Of a DNA stretch of 64,000 nucleotides, positions 11,432-24,330 are shown piece by piece. How positions within the stretch are numbered: position 1 is the first letter of the stretch; every line of letters begins with the position of its first letter. A model generated the notes under the pieces. It was given only the letters and a program-made list of their open reading frames with translations. It made no database searches and was not told the DNA's origin. The translations under genes were made by a program, and so were the position numbers. This stretch comes from Centrapalus pauciflorus (taxonomy: Eukaryota > Streptophyta > Magnoliopsida > Asterales > Asteraceae). The stretch is taken from positions 16,605 through 80,604 of the forward strand of contig JAANYP010006920.1 of the NCBI GenBank assembly GCA_020465985.1, given 5' to 3'.

Positions 11432-13399
11432 GTGTAAGACGACATACTGTCCTGCAGCATGCGCCTAAAGGAGGTCATGGCTAGACACTTTAGGCAACCA
11501 AGGTCATAAAAACTCTGACTCCCATTCGGGCATTCTTATTGAAACAACCTTCCAAAAAGAAACTTAGGTTATATCCCATGCATCGCGATATATCAATGTG
11601 AAAGCTAGGCATGGGTTAGATCAACCGTAGCAAACACGATTATATTTCTCGACTCCCTGATCTCATACTGCACTGTTACAGATAGAGTATAACACATCAG
11701 TTCTGTCCGAGCATGGCCATGCATTTTTGTCAGTATCGATCGCCGAGGGGCCCAGAAATATTTTTTTTAGTTAAAAGAAGTTGCAAATCCCATATTGACT
11801 ATCTAGGCCTCCAGCACGACTCCCACTTCAACCAGCCTCGAACCGTTATGATAACCCAGTTACGTATGACGTTAGGTTAGGCCAAGCGTACAACAACACC
11901 CACACTAAAGTACGTAGACATCTCAGGTACTAAGGATTACCTTTTTGAGACGACTCATTACTATGATCCACAAAGTGGTCTCAATCGGTGGGTCAATCCA
12001 ATATTTGTTCGCGACAAATACCTGTGAATTTGGTCCAACCTTTGGTATATTCATCACCGATGAATATCAACCAAAAACCACAGTAGCCTTTTAATTCTCA
12101 TTGTGGTTCCCATGACAACAAGCAACTATGGAATAGTTTTAGAATAACTTTAAATTTATTCTTGGATTTCTAAAACATGCAAAATAGAACGACATTAAAG
12201 ATATGATGTTGATCTCCTTTATCTTAATAAACACAACATGACTTCCATCAATTTAATGCTACTGTTCCTTTATCAAAAGTAACGGTAATATGATCTATCA
12301 AAAAATTAATTTCAGACATGATCTTAGTGGGAGTGTTCTCTAGTTAACTGACTTAACTTCCATTTCCGTTTATCTTTGAAAACTTACACTAGTTCTTTAT
12401 TACAAGTTCTTGTAATATTATTCAAATCCATTTTGAATCTCCTTATAAATTTATATCCATTATCTTTAGAGGATCTGGTAAATCACTCATAAAGACACCA
12501 GGATTAAAATTTAGGAGCTCTAGCAATTCTGATTAATTGCTACTAGTGATACGTTTAGATGTTTAGTCTTGAATCTGACAGTATGCGGTTTATCTATATC
12601 TTAACAAGATCTCTTAACTTCATAACATTGTGTTCAAAATTTATGATATGTATCCATAACCACCAGAACCTGGTTATCTACAACATTTCATCGTGGTATT
12701 CCATCAAGTTTGCCGACGAGTGTTTAAACAAGTCAGAGGCTTTACTTGACTAACCATCACACAAGTTGCATACATTTCACATGTGATAAAATGGAATTAC
12801 TTATCGTCTAAACAATCCTGACTTCTCAAGTTTTTTTATTGCATCTGACAACTTAAGTGAATTGACCTCTATGTAACTCTTTTACATTTAACTCTACATT
12901 TTATTAGTTTCATCTATATAATCACGAATGACTATCCAACTCTTATAATCTATTGAACTAACTTTCAAGAATTAACAAGTTCAATGAAACTGCATTTGAA
13001 CACTTGAAAAATTTCAACAGTATTACACAACAACGTATCTATAATATTCCATAACAACACAAATATCTATTATCTGAATTTTGACTACTAATTGATCAAT
13101 CTATATTGATTAGTTATCATCCAAACTTAACCTGGACCAATAGTCTATCATGGCACAACAATTTGAACAGGTAAATATTTAATAAACACTTTTATTCAAA
13201 AACCTTCAAATTTGTATCTCAAAAACAAATTATTCAAATGACTGTAAGTAAATTATCCAAGCACCATGATATGATAACATAGGCAATAAGTGGAGTAATC
13301 TTGAAAAAGATCTTCATGCTCCCACTGCTTTCGTCATGCCTCTTCACTTCTCTTTAGTTCCTGCAAACATTTTGCAAAAAAGCGTTAGTTCATTGGAAA
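11432..13399 (-). other. non-coding region between gag and 3' LTR of gag-only element
   Basis: About 2 kb where pol would be in an autonomous copia element. No frame resembling integrase, RT or RNase H was seen on either strand. It contains compositionally varied DNA with no strong repeat. Confidence 0.6.
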
Positions 13400-14403
13400 T
13401 CACATAACCAAGAACAGATACTTGAAGTCCCGGCACGTTCGGCCTTAATCCTTTTCAAGTATTTAGGACAAATCCTCTTCTAGTGCCCAGTTTCCTGACA
13501 CTCAAAGAATTTGTCAATCTTGGCTTTGACTTTTGGTCTTAGGCTTCGACTGCTCTTCAGCTTTGGCCTTTGGCTTGGGAACTTGCTTTCCCTTCCGTCT
13601 CTTTCCTTTTCTTATCTTTTTAATCCTTCCCTCTTTGACCATCAACACATCCTTAGGCTTCTCAGAAGGCTTCAGGCCCATGCTCTCTTCAGCAGTCTGG
13701 AGCATCTGATGTAGCTCACTAATCGTCTTCTCCATATTATGCATACTGTAATTAATTACAAATTACTTAAAGTCCTTCGATGAGGAATTGAGAATCAGAT
13801 CCGTGGCCATCTCCTGTGTAATGGGATACCCAAGCCTGCTAAGATGATCCAGATTACCCTTCTTCTTCAGTACATGGGGTCTGACAGCTGTTCCTTCTGC
13901 CATTTTGCAGGAGTTCAGAGCCCTAGTCGTATTATATCTCTTAATCCGAGCCTTAGTCTGGAACATATCATTTAGCTAGCGATACATCTGGTAAGCTGGG
14001 ACATCCATAAGGTTAGTCTGCAGCTCAGATGTAATGTCGCTAGCATTAGACAGGCAACATCAACCGCATCCTCAGAGTGCTTCTTGTGGAGATTTCTCTC
14101 CTCAACAGTAGCAGTCTCTGCAGGAGCAGGTCCTAGTTCCCTTTCCAGAACATACGACTTTCGCTCCATTCTCAGAACAATCGTCAGATTACCTTCCCAG
14201 TCTAGGAAATTATTTCCTTTGAGTTTTTCTTTGTCCAGAATGGATCTCAGAGTGGCAGTGTTGTGCATTTGAGAGGGATTTGTAATAGGAGGAGGTGGAG
14301 GAAGGAGGTTGACGTTATCATTGTTATCGTTGTTGTTGTTGTTGTTGTTGTCATTGTTGTTGTTATTGTTTAAACTGCTTCTACCTCTGCCTCTTCCAAC
14401 CAT
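13400..14403 (-). pseudogene. copia-type gag, decayed
   Basis: Gag forms the particle shell and binds element RNA. On the minus strand the start is MVGRGRGRSS at 14403, followed by an Asn/Asp-rich run (NNNNNND repeats) and a Pro run. Then comes a typical copia gag core (SILDKEKLKGNNFLDW, VACLMLATL). The frame shifts near 13970, continues as the MAEGTAVRPHVLK segment to 13763, meets stops near 13745-13765, and resumes through HNMEKTISELHQML and a Lys-rich stretch to about 13514. A degenerate zinc knuckle (ECQETGH-KRICPKY) lies at about 13455-13510; its first Cys is Phe and its Trp codon is TAG. Not expected to give a working protein. Confidence 0.85.
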
Positions 14404-17400
14404 CTAAAACATTTTTCAAAGAACTAATATTTGATTAACCATTAATAAATCAATAACCCAAAATTCAGAAAATGATTTATTAATGCTAAGAACCATTTTA
14501 CTTATTCATGCACCCAACAGAGGCTGAACCTACATGAATAAGCTACTCAGGCAGACAACTTATTACCAATTACAACCCCCTTGCAACTCTTAGATATTAT
14601 GAGATTTTCAATTTCTTAAATTGATCATGTTTAATCTCATCCACACATTGGGCAACAGTCGAACTGAGGAACCACCACTGACACACACCATATAACAACT
14701 ACAAGTCACTGGCCGAAGTCTCACTTAGGACCCGCAGCGCTTACCTCACAGCTTCCCGAGTTTGCGACATAAACACCTAACAAAGGCTGAACCTACTTAC
14801 GACGACTGGTCACCGTGAGTGCCACTATATGGACAGTGTGTTGTGCCAACATTTTAATTTGGGTTCATAACCAGTCTCTTACCAAGAACTAGTGGTCAGT
14901 CAGGTTAGTCAGCAGGCAGGATCCTTTCGGTTATAAACCTCTACAACTACAGCCCGAGCGAGATTGTCCTAGACACCACCTATTCTGGTAAACAGTCCAG
15001 TTAACGTACCAGTTTTAAGAAATTCAACTCTTTGATCATATGACATTTTAAAAATAAATCTCTTTTTATTTGAAAAATTAATTTCATGAAAATGTCATAT
15101 TTAACACCTGACAAAAAATAATTAAAGTTTCCAATTTAAACTTCCTTTTAAATACTTTAATTTTTCATCAAAAATGATTATAGCTTTGATTTCTTTTATT
15201 TATCTACTTTGTCACCACAACCACGTAGATATAAATAAAACATACAACCACACAGTTACATAGCCTTGCCAAAACTAAATTGGTTTTCGAGAGCCATACA
15301 AACAAACCAATTGGGTCAAAACCTAGGGACAAAATCAACACACAAGGCAAGAATGATGAACTCTTTCAGCTCCCACTAGCCTCAGCATCCGATGATGTCT
15401 TCGAGCGTCCTTGATGGTTGACCTTCTTCTTGATGGACATCTTCGCCAAGATGTTTTACATAATTTAATCTAATACATTTGCCTATTTTCTAGCCTATTA
15501 CATATTACATCTTAAAACCAGGATTCCAATGGGACGCAGGCCTTTCCAAAAATAACCGATAATAAAAAATAGCAAACATTATGATTATATAAACAACCGT
15601 CACAAACAAAGAGGTCTCAAGGCTTGGATATGTTACAAACATTAATAAAGCAGTAAAGCATATTAATCAGAATTCATTTTCGTCTTGCCATGAAAATAAT
15701 TCCAAGACCAATTAATCTACCATTAATTGAAGTAATCACGTCCAATATCGTTCTTAAATTTAATAAGTTTTGTTAACTCGAAATTTAGTAACACTTTCCA
15801 TAATTAGAAACTTTTTCCTGAAAAAATTTCAAATTTAATTCCATCTTTGCATTATCTTTGGATTCATAACTATACTTTTCTTAAAATGTTCAATTATCTA
15901 TTCAAACATCTTTGTAACTTAAACTTACTATTTTAAGAAACTTTTATTAAACAACCTTTAATAAATATAGTTATTTTTTGAAATAATATTGATAAATGAT
16001 TTAAACTTCCTTTAAGGAATTATGTCAAGATCAAATCACTAAAGATTAACTAGTTTGAATAAATCAGAGTTAAACCAATAATCTTGTTTTGAATCAAAGT
16101 CCAATTAAGAATTTTGCGGAATAACACTTAATTCTTTTAAGAAAAACTTTCAGAACAGTAAGAATAGAATAAGTAAAACAGAAAAGCACTATTAATATAA
16201 AAAACATTTGTATTAATAACCACTGATTACAAGAACCTCTAATCTATTTGATTAGACGAAGAACGCAAATTGTTCTTAGGGTTTTACAACCTTAGAGGCT
16301 TGAGAAACTTAATCAGAATGTGAGTTACGATTTTAATTGCTAAGTACCGATTACACAAGAAAGACCTAGTCTATCTCTATTTATACCTTCTGATTTGTTT
16401 CCTTGACAAACTGTGATTTCTCTTGAGTAGATATCTTCAGAAAATCTTCAAATCTACAAATCTTTATCTCTTCCTGATTTGTAGCACTTTCTGTTATCAT
16501 CTTCTAAACAGCTTGAACTTTATCTCTGGCAGCTTGAACATTTTGAACTAGCAACTCGAGATTCTTGAACTAGCAGCTTGAACTTTGTAATTACACAGAA
16601 ATACTACTAACAGTCTGAGAAATCCTAACTAATAGCTTGACATTCTTAAATTATTTCCCAACAAATTATCAATCAACTATTATTTAATTGAAAACACATT
16701 TCCAAAAATAAATAAACTTTATTTAAAATGTTAATTTTCTAAATGAACAACTTTTACCAATAAAATATTTTCATTAAAGGATTTAAGAAAAATGATCATC
16801 TTAAATAACATTGAAAAAGATAATTTTATTAAACGATTTCTACCAAAAACGTTAATGTCGAGATTAAATCTCAAAACATTAAACCATGACCGAGCATGAA
16901 ACTCAAAGTCACGATTTCATCAATTTGAAAATAGAATCCTTAATTTAAACTCCCTTTAATTTAATAATGCATTTTATGGAACTAAATATTAAATGTACAA
17001 ATTAAATCTAGTTTATAAATTAAAATTACCATTAATTTTAATTTCAACATTAAAACTTAACTTTTAATTAAAACCGATTTAATTTAAACGACAAATTACC
17101 GGAAAACGGAAACGAACCAACTTAGTTAATCGACTCATAATCGGGTTCAATAACCCATATGAACTGAAAACAAGTAGGGTATTAAACTCTATGACGGCTG
17201 AAATTAATCGAAGCCTTTAATCAACTCACTTTGATTATTTCAATTTCCATATTCCAATTAATCGTTTAACTATCAAATCGAATAATATTTAAACCGATTT
17301 GTGAATTTTATAAAACTAATAAAGTCTCCCACTTTAATTTTGTTGAACCGAAAACAGATATACATATATTTAGTCACAAATGTTTAAATATTAATAACCA

Positions 17401-17864
17401 AACACTTTTTGATTTATTAATTCGATTTTAACGCATTTAATTTAGTCGTTCGAGTTTAACCGTAAATTAAACGACACGACGGAATAAACCATCCATCACT
17501 TCGGCTACCACATCATAACCGAGAGGTCATGGGTCTCAACCCATGGCCGAAATCTCTAGGTTTGATTTCGCGAACCGAAACGTTTAATTTTCGACTTTTA
17601 ATTAATTAAACACTTTTAAACAATCAAACATCAACTAAATAAAACGAACTAAGGTTTTAAAATTCCGAGCTCCGAGGAACTCCACGGTTGGCCAAGAATC
17701 ACCATGAGGTTTCCAAACCCTTTGGTCGATTTTCTCCATGCCAAATGAAAACCTTAAACGTTCTAATTATCGATTTCAATTGTTTAAACACTTATAATCA
17801 TAAAAATCAAAACTTTAAGAACATTGGACATAAATACTTGAATAATACTATCATTATGTTACTT
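14404..17864 (-). other. long untranslated leader of gag-only element
   Basis: 3.4 kb between the primer site and the gag start, AT-rich, with no credible reading frame on either strand. Unusually long leaders are known in large non-autonomous LTR elements; what this one does is not evident from the sequence. Confidence 0.6.
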
Positions 17865-17870
17865 GAGATG

Positions 17871-17882
17871 TCTCTCATACCA
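17871..17882 (-). other. primer-binding site of gag-only element
   Basis: The minus strand reads TGGTATGAGAGA next to the LTR, matching 10 of 12 bases of the common plant initiator-tRNA-Met primer site TGGTATCAGAGC. This marks 17884-18908 as the 5' LTR. Confidence 0.85.
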
Positions 17883-17883
17883 C

Positions 17884-18285
17884 TGTTGGGAATTCGTATC
17901 GTTTTTCATAAAAACATAAACTTTAATCACATTAAATGCACAACGGAAGCTTTTTAAAATCACGAATTCCGTACACGGATCATCAACTATACATAAGATA
18001 AGTAAACGAGAAAGTAATAAAATCCATACCTTTGTATTTGATGACAAAAATACTCGAACATGATGCTTTCGGTATCCACCGGTGATGACACGGTCGAGCG
18101 GCGCCGAGTATGCAATTAAACACACGAAGAACGGGAAAAGCAAAACCCTAGGTTTCTTTGCGGCCGGAAACGCCACACACACAAGACTTTTGTGTTTGGG
18201 TTTTTGATTTGTGTCACCCACAATACGTAGTTTCACAATATATATATATACCATGTATATATCGCTGCATGCGCGTGTGTGTATA

Positions 18286-18344
<59 letters not shown>

Positions 18345-18908
18345 AATTATTAATTAAGAGTTTTAATTTTAATCAAACTCTAATATAATAATATAATATA
18401 TATCTTAAAAATTATCTTTATTATTTTAACATTATATAATTATCTCTATAATTATATATCTATTAAATAACATTTATCTTTTATATATGATCTAATAATA
18501 TATAAATGAGTAGATAATTATTTATAATTATCTCTATTTATATGTTTATAATTATCCATCCATTTATCCAATAATAGATTATAATATTAATTCAAATAAA
18601 TGCATCTTTTATTTAATATCCAATAATAAATAAAAGACTGGATACTTATTATTTAATTATCATCCTATGATAATTAAATTACTACAATATCTAATATTGC
18701 ACTTTTAGTCCCTGTACTTTGAGATATAATTAATCATCCATTAATTTAGTCTCATTTATCATTTCGTGTCACAAACAATATCCAATATTGTTTATTCAAT
18801 AATTTAATTGCATCTGCTCAGTTGTGCTTATCGGTGTGACCCTCAAGTGTTTTATGAAATCAGCCATGATGCAGTAGTAATTTCATCTTTACACAACATA
18901 CACTAACA
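17884..18908 (-). repeat. right LTR (5' LTR) of gag-only element
   Basis: 1025 bp, starting TGTTGGGAATTCG and ending CACTAACA on the plus strand, paired with 10382-11420. Contains GT and AT microsatellites at about 18285-18340. Confidence 0.92.
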
Positions 18909-18913
18909 GAGTC
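18909..18913. repeat. target-site duplication GAGTC (right)
   Basis: Matches 10377-10381 exactly. Confidence 0.9.
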
Positions 18914-20639
18914 AGCTAACAATATCGGAAAAATAACCTTCTTATTGATGATACTCTACTCTATAATTATTTTTCATAATCAGGAATTGTACTGGCTTAT
19001 GTCAGTAACTAAACAAGCGTCTTGACAATTATGAGTTGATGATTAACTTATCTGACTAAGCAAGTCTTTATATTGATAAAATTAAAGGAATATCGATTGA
19101 ATCATTGGATATCTCACCTCTCTCACGTTGACATCTAAGAGAGCATCACTTTCATTCATATAAAAATGTGATCGTTATCTCTTTGATCCTACATTGATAG
19201 CTTGACATGGTGGAAGAGTTTCACTTGTGGTCAATGATTATCTCGACTATCATTAAATTAGAGATACTGTCACAATTGCTTACTTAAGAGTCGAAATAAC
19301 AAATCACTGCATCTATTTGGGTTCAGATAACAGTAACTACTCATGGTAGCTTGAGTATATGGCCTTTTGCATATTGTCTTTAAGTACCTAAACCGAAACA
19401 CAACACTTGTGAAGCCTATGAGTCTTAACACTAAGAATTTGAATATTTCATTGATTCCAATATTATACCTTTGATTTGGATTCACGTCCATATTAATTCT
19501 TTATGTTTCACCTTTCATTACTTCAAATTATGTCTTCATTTGATCCAAATTATTCAGGATACTTGGTACTTGACAATTTTGTTCTATGTTGTCCTCTTAG
19601 ATTTTGGATTTCACTTTAGCTATATAGCATGTCATGTTAAATCTGTCAGCTGCACATACGATCTTCACTTCAGTCTGTCTGATTTACACATCTTCATGTC
19701 TTCTAGACAATAGAATTGTATTAGAGGATCGTAGCTAGGAATTCAATCTTGGTTTCAACTGAAACATGGAATCATAGGGATTCATTGACTGATATCGACA
19801 ATATCCGTATAGAATTTCTTTCCTTAACATGGTTATGGATCAAAGAAGAATATCATATGAAAGAATACAAAGTAAGATCTCAAGTTATCCTTAAAAGAAT
19901 GGCGTCTAGGATATTCATGGTTGTAAAGTACTTATACATGCCCGAACAAGAATTTAATTCAATGAATCCAACATTGAGTCATTGGTTGTATAACAACTCT
20001 TAGCAATCTTTTAAAGTCAATAGAAAATTAATAGATCATTGATCTATTAACCAGATCATATGGCCTTATCAAAAACTTATGATAGCCATAACTTCAGTAG
20101 AATACTATTTCTATCAATTCTAGTCATTGAGTCTAGATAGTTCGTCACATGCAGAGAATTATATATTTATCCTTAACTAATAATGATTTCAGGAACATGA
20201 GCTATTTTTGATTAAGTTCCCCTTTGACAGATTTTGACTTGACATTTCTGCACATCTGCAATTGCAAGTTTGAACAAACATTAAGCATTAGGATTTGAAC
20301 AATATGCATCTTTAAGTCTAAGTGTGCAATTGCCTAATAATCTGAATTTATTCACATGTATGTTCCGGATACTTTTGACAATATTATGGCTTAGCCAAAC
20401 TATCTTAACTCTGACATTGAATTCTTTAAGGTGAATCAGATCTAGACAAGAATCAGAAACTTTATCATTGACAAGTAAAGTTCAACAATGATAGACATTA
20501 TCAACTTTTATTTAGCTATTACCAACCGTATTTGAGTCAAGTACCGTTGATTCATCAGAAAAAATTGTGGCAGTTCATAAACAAAAGAAATGGATATAGA
20601 ATTCAACTGATACATGAGTTAAACAATTTATTAATATGT
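18914..20639 (-). other. unassigned sequence downstream of gypsy B gag
   Basis: In the orientation of the neighbouring minus-strand gag this is where protease and RT would follow. Translating the minus strand gives many stops and no motif I can recognise (no DTG/DSG protease box, no FIDD, no DDE). It may be extremely decayed pol, or unrelated DNA. The gag-only element inserted at its left edge. Confidence 0.4.
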
Positions 20640-21849
20640 ATAGAACTTTAATATTAATTACCAGTGGATTGATCTGGCTGAGTATTTCTACGAGGTTTTG
20701 GACACTGTCTAGTAAAATGTCATTTCTCATTGCAGTTGTAGCATCCTTTGACCCATTCTGGACACTCATCACTTCCATGACCGATCTGATTACAGATGTA
20801 ACAGATCACATCTTCAGGGTTGCAACGTTCATTATGAGATTTCTTACAACGCTTGCACTATCATGATATCGATTGTATGGAATAAGCTCTAGTCTTATAA
20901 TGCGTAGAAAGTGTTTGTGTATGTTGTCAACTTGCTTTTGATGAACGAGAGAATCTATTGAGTTTCTGTTTCTTTTATGGAGATGGGCATGTCGGACTTA
21001 TAGCCATCATAGCAGGTTCACAGATAAGATCTGTGAAATGTCGTTCCACCATTCTTGCTGCGTCCACCAAGTCTAGGTACGATTTAAATTTCATGCCACT
21101 CAGTTGTTTTCTGTACATCGGATTCAGACCCTAACTGAATTGATTCATCTGACGTCCTTCAGTTGCTACTTTATATGAGGAATGACCGCAAAGTCTCGAG
21201 AAATTGTGCTCATATTCGTTAATCATTTTGGTGCTTTGCTTCAACTGCATCAGCTGCATCTCAAATTCATCTTGCTTGTCAATGAGGCAGTATTTAGCAT
21301 TGAACATCTCTAGGAACTCATCCCAGTCCAGTGTCTTTATCAGTGGTTCACTGTATATGCTTTTCTGTGTCTTCCACTAGGCCCTAGCAGTTCCCACAAA
21401 CAAGGCAGTCGCAAATTTTACTCTGTGGCTATCTAGACATTCAGGATTACTGAAGATTTTTCCAGTATCACTTATCCAGTCTAAAGCCCAGATTGGGTTC
21501 ACCGTGCCTTCAAATGTTATGGCACCACTTGCTTTAAAGCCTTTGAATCTACAACCTTTCGACTATTTAGTTGGTTGATTTGCTCACACGTTATCAGAGT
21601 CAAAACTTTCTTCATTTTGTTCAATTCGTTTATCTTTGTGTTTGTTTCTCCTTTCAGTTTTCTTTAGTGTTTCCGTTTTATCTCTATCTTTAAGTTGTTC
21701 GGTATGTTGAGCTAACATTTGCTTGGTATTTACATTATATGTGCTATCATTTGCTTACATAGTTTGCTGTTTTGGGTCATCAGTAGTTGCATCATTTCTA
21801 ATATCCGTTGTGGGGTCAATTCACCTGAAGGTCCACCTTCTCCTGACAT
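20640..21849 (-). pseudogene. Ty3/gypsy gag (element B), decayed
   Basis: The minus-strand reading starts MSGEGGPSGELTPQRILEMM at 21849. It contains a retrotransposon gag core (FEGTVNPIWALDWI, LDWDEFLEMFNAKYC, RMVERHFTDL) between about 21500 and 21000. Near the C-terminus are zinc knuckles CYICNQIGHGSDEC (about 20757-20800) and CYNCNEK-HFTRQC (about 20690-20735), preceded by a Cys-rich CKRCKKSHNERC. Several in-frame stops are present, for example shortly after the start, after GTARA, within the third knuckle and after MNQFS. Frames also shift, so no intact product is possible. It lies about 190 bp inside the primer site of the LTR at 22052-24330, which fits gag order. Confidence 0.8.
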
Positions 21850-22036
21850 GGATCTGAAATACAATCCCCACACGGTTTAGCTCGATAGTCTAGCATATTG
21901 GACCCTTTCATGCCCCATCCTACTAGTCTCTGAAACCCTATCTTAGTTCAAGCCACCATATCAAGATTGATATTTCAGCGTTGCACAAGTTTAAGATTAT
22001 ATATTGCACATAATACAATGATTTACTAAAACTATT

Positions 22037-22048
22037 GCTCTAATATCA
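22037..22048 (-). other. primer-binding site of gypsy element B
   Basis: The minus strand reads TGATATTAGAGC, 10 of 12 matches to the initiator-tRNA-Met primer site, three bases inside the LTR edge at 22052. It identifies the adjacent LTR as the 5' LTR of a minus-strand element. Confidence 0.8.
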
Positions 22049-22051
22049 AAC

Positions 22052-24330
22052 TGTAAGACCCAGATTTCTCAAAGGTCTTAAGACTAGGTCCCAGTTGCAA
22101 TGCAATATCAGTAAGAGAACTAAGATAATATTATTGACGCAAAAATAAAAGTTATTATGTATAAGTCAGAATAAAAGTAAACTAGGGTACAAATTCTATT
22201 CTATTACATCAGAGTAAAAAATTTAAGTATCCCAACAACCCAAAAATCTAGTCACTAGCCAAGTACAAAAGGGTGTTGGAAGCAGGATCTGTGCAACTCC
22301 AAGCTCTTTCAGTCTTGATATAAGAACTAGGTCCCGCCACTCCTTTGCCTTTACCTGAAAACAATGCAACAACCAAGGTAAGCCTAATCTCTTAGTGAGT
22401 ATGTAGAGTTTTACATTTAACATGCATCTATGCACACATGTTTCTAGGCTCCTGCACTGCATTAGGCCTATGTATAGCTCTCAATGGGACCCGACCGGAA
22501 TTATAATGTTGATGCACGACTTTGCTCCAATACTGTTGCCCACTATTGAGACTTTGACAAAAATATATATAAAAGACCTGGATGATGATAACACCACACA
22601 CACACATCATTGAGTGGGGTAGCTCCACTTACTGTGCTAGCACCATTGTATTGCTATATGGGTATCATCAGAATGCTCTTGCTCTAGCTACCCTCTGTGC
22701 TTTCATCATGTAAAACAGCACACCATAAGCTTAGATTGCCTCCTAACACTGAGTAATAATGTTGGTGCTTAGCTTAACAATTGAATGACTTAAACAAGGT
22801 TCAGAAGATAGAAGGAAGAATGGTCAAATGTTCATGGTCAATATATAGATAATATACAATGACAATGTATCATGATGCACAGAACAGTCAGATAGTCAAA
22901 TAAAACAATTGTATGCAACATAAGTCTCAAATTACATAACCTGCAGTTAAAGTAAAATCTACAACTCATAGTTATTGTCTATTGTGCTTCTTTGATATTA
23001 TCAGCTTCATTGTGCTTCTTGGCTCTGGCTCTGTTGCTCACAATCTGTAGTGGGTTAGAACCACTATGTGATTTATATCCGAATTATAGACATCTGGCTT
23101 CTAGCTTTATTTTCACTTGTGCTTCCTTATACACCTTTTGGTTCTTTGTGTTATTCAAGTCATTTATGATGTTTACTAGTATGTAATCATCTGAGTATTC
23201 ATCTCAGTGTTCAGTTTGTTTGTCTATTTGTATGGTGTCTTATTTTCCTTATGTGACCTCATTAGTTATGTATCATGTTATGATTGTGTTGTCTGCTTGT
23301 TTTATGCCTTTAACTTGGCTCATTGACATCTTGTTAAAATCTTCTATTTAGGAGTGTCCTAGTCTCAAATGTCGATTACTTAGAATAGTTTCGTGATTAG
23401 AACATGAGGTTCATGCGTGTTTTTATCTTTGGCCTAAATGGCAGTCATTACATTCACAATCATATATATGTTTATAACACACATTTGATCATTCATTCTC
23501 CTCTTATGAGTTTCTATATTAAAGGATTATATGAGTTCAAGGTTAAGGTGATTGGGCTAAGACCTAGGAGTTAGGTCTCACACACTTCACTTACACACTA
23601 CAAAACTCCCAAGATAAGGTGTCCTCAGTTGGATTTGTTTCATCATCAACAGTCCGAGACATATGAGTCTCGGACTCATCACCCTTTGTGCAATAAACTG
23701 ACTTCAATTCAACATACAAACATGCTAAAATAGTATACAAATGCAGGCATTGGTTTAATTAGATGTTTATAACATGAATTAGATTTCAATTTAAATGCTT
23801 TCTGCAGTTTGGTTCTTGGTTCCGATTTCGGAAATCTTAGTGCAGCCGTGAATCATGTAACACACTGAAATGGTAAAACTAAACTTAATTACCTTATTAT
23901 TATTGTATAATACTTGCTATTCTTGATTATTTGATGGACACCATGTAGTTTGTTGTTTTCTTTGATCCAATCAACTTCAATTGAAAGTTTCAAAATTGGA
24001 TGAAGAGAAGGTGATATTGTTGACTGTGTGTTGCTAATGTGTTTTGAGAGATTTTAGGTATCAATTTAATGAGCCATCAACAACGATCATGTGTTTAAAT
24101 ATAAGAGTTTGGTTGATTTTCATTTTGCAGCCCTCAATCTTAACTCTTTATACTTAACACTTTTAGCCCTTTATACAACTTTCAAAGTTTACTGCTAAAT
24201 TTTTAAATAATAAATAAGAAAAACAAAATCAATTAGCTAATTAATATAAATTCCAAAGTTTGTTGCTTCAATTTGAATGAAAATAATTAATTTAGCTAAT
24301 TAACATTAATTAGAATTTAGGGATGTTACA
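22052..24330 (-). repeat. 5' LTR of gypsy element B
   Basis: On its own strand it starts TGTAACATCCCTAAATTC at 24330 and ends CTGGGTCTTACA at 22052, 2279 bp with TG...CA ends. The start resembles that of the LTR at 2619, so the families are related. Parts of it recur at 33533-37924. One palindrome (AGTCCGAGAC, six bases, GTCTCGGACT) sits at 23651-23676. The terminal base abuts pol sequence of another gypsy element at 24331, so this element inserted into that pol. Confidence 0.85.
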
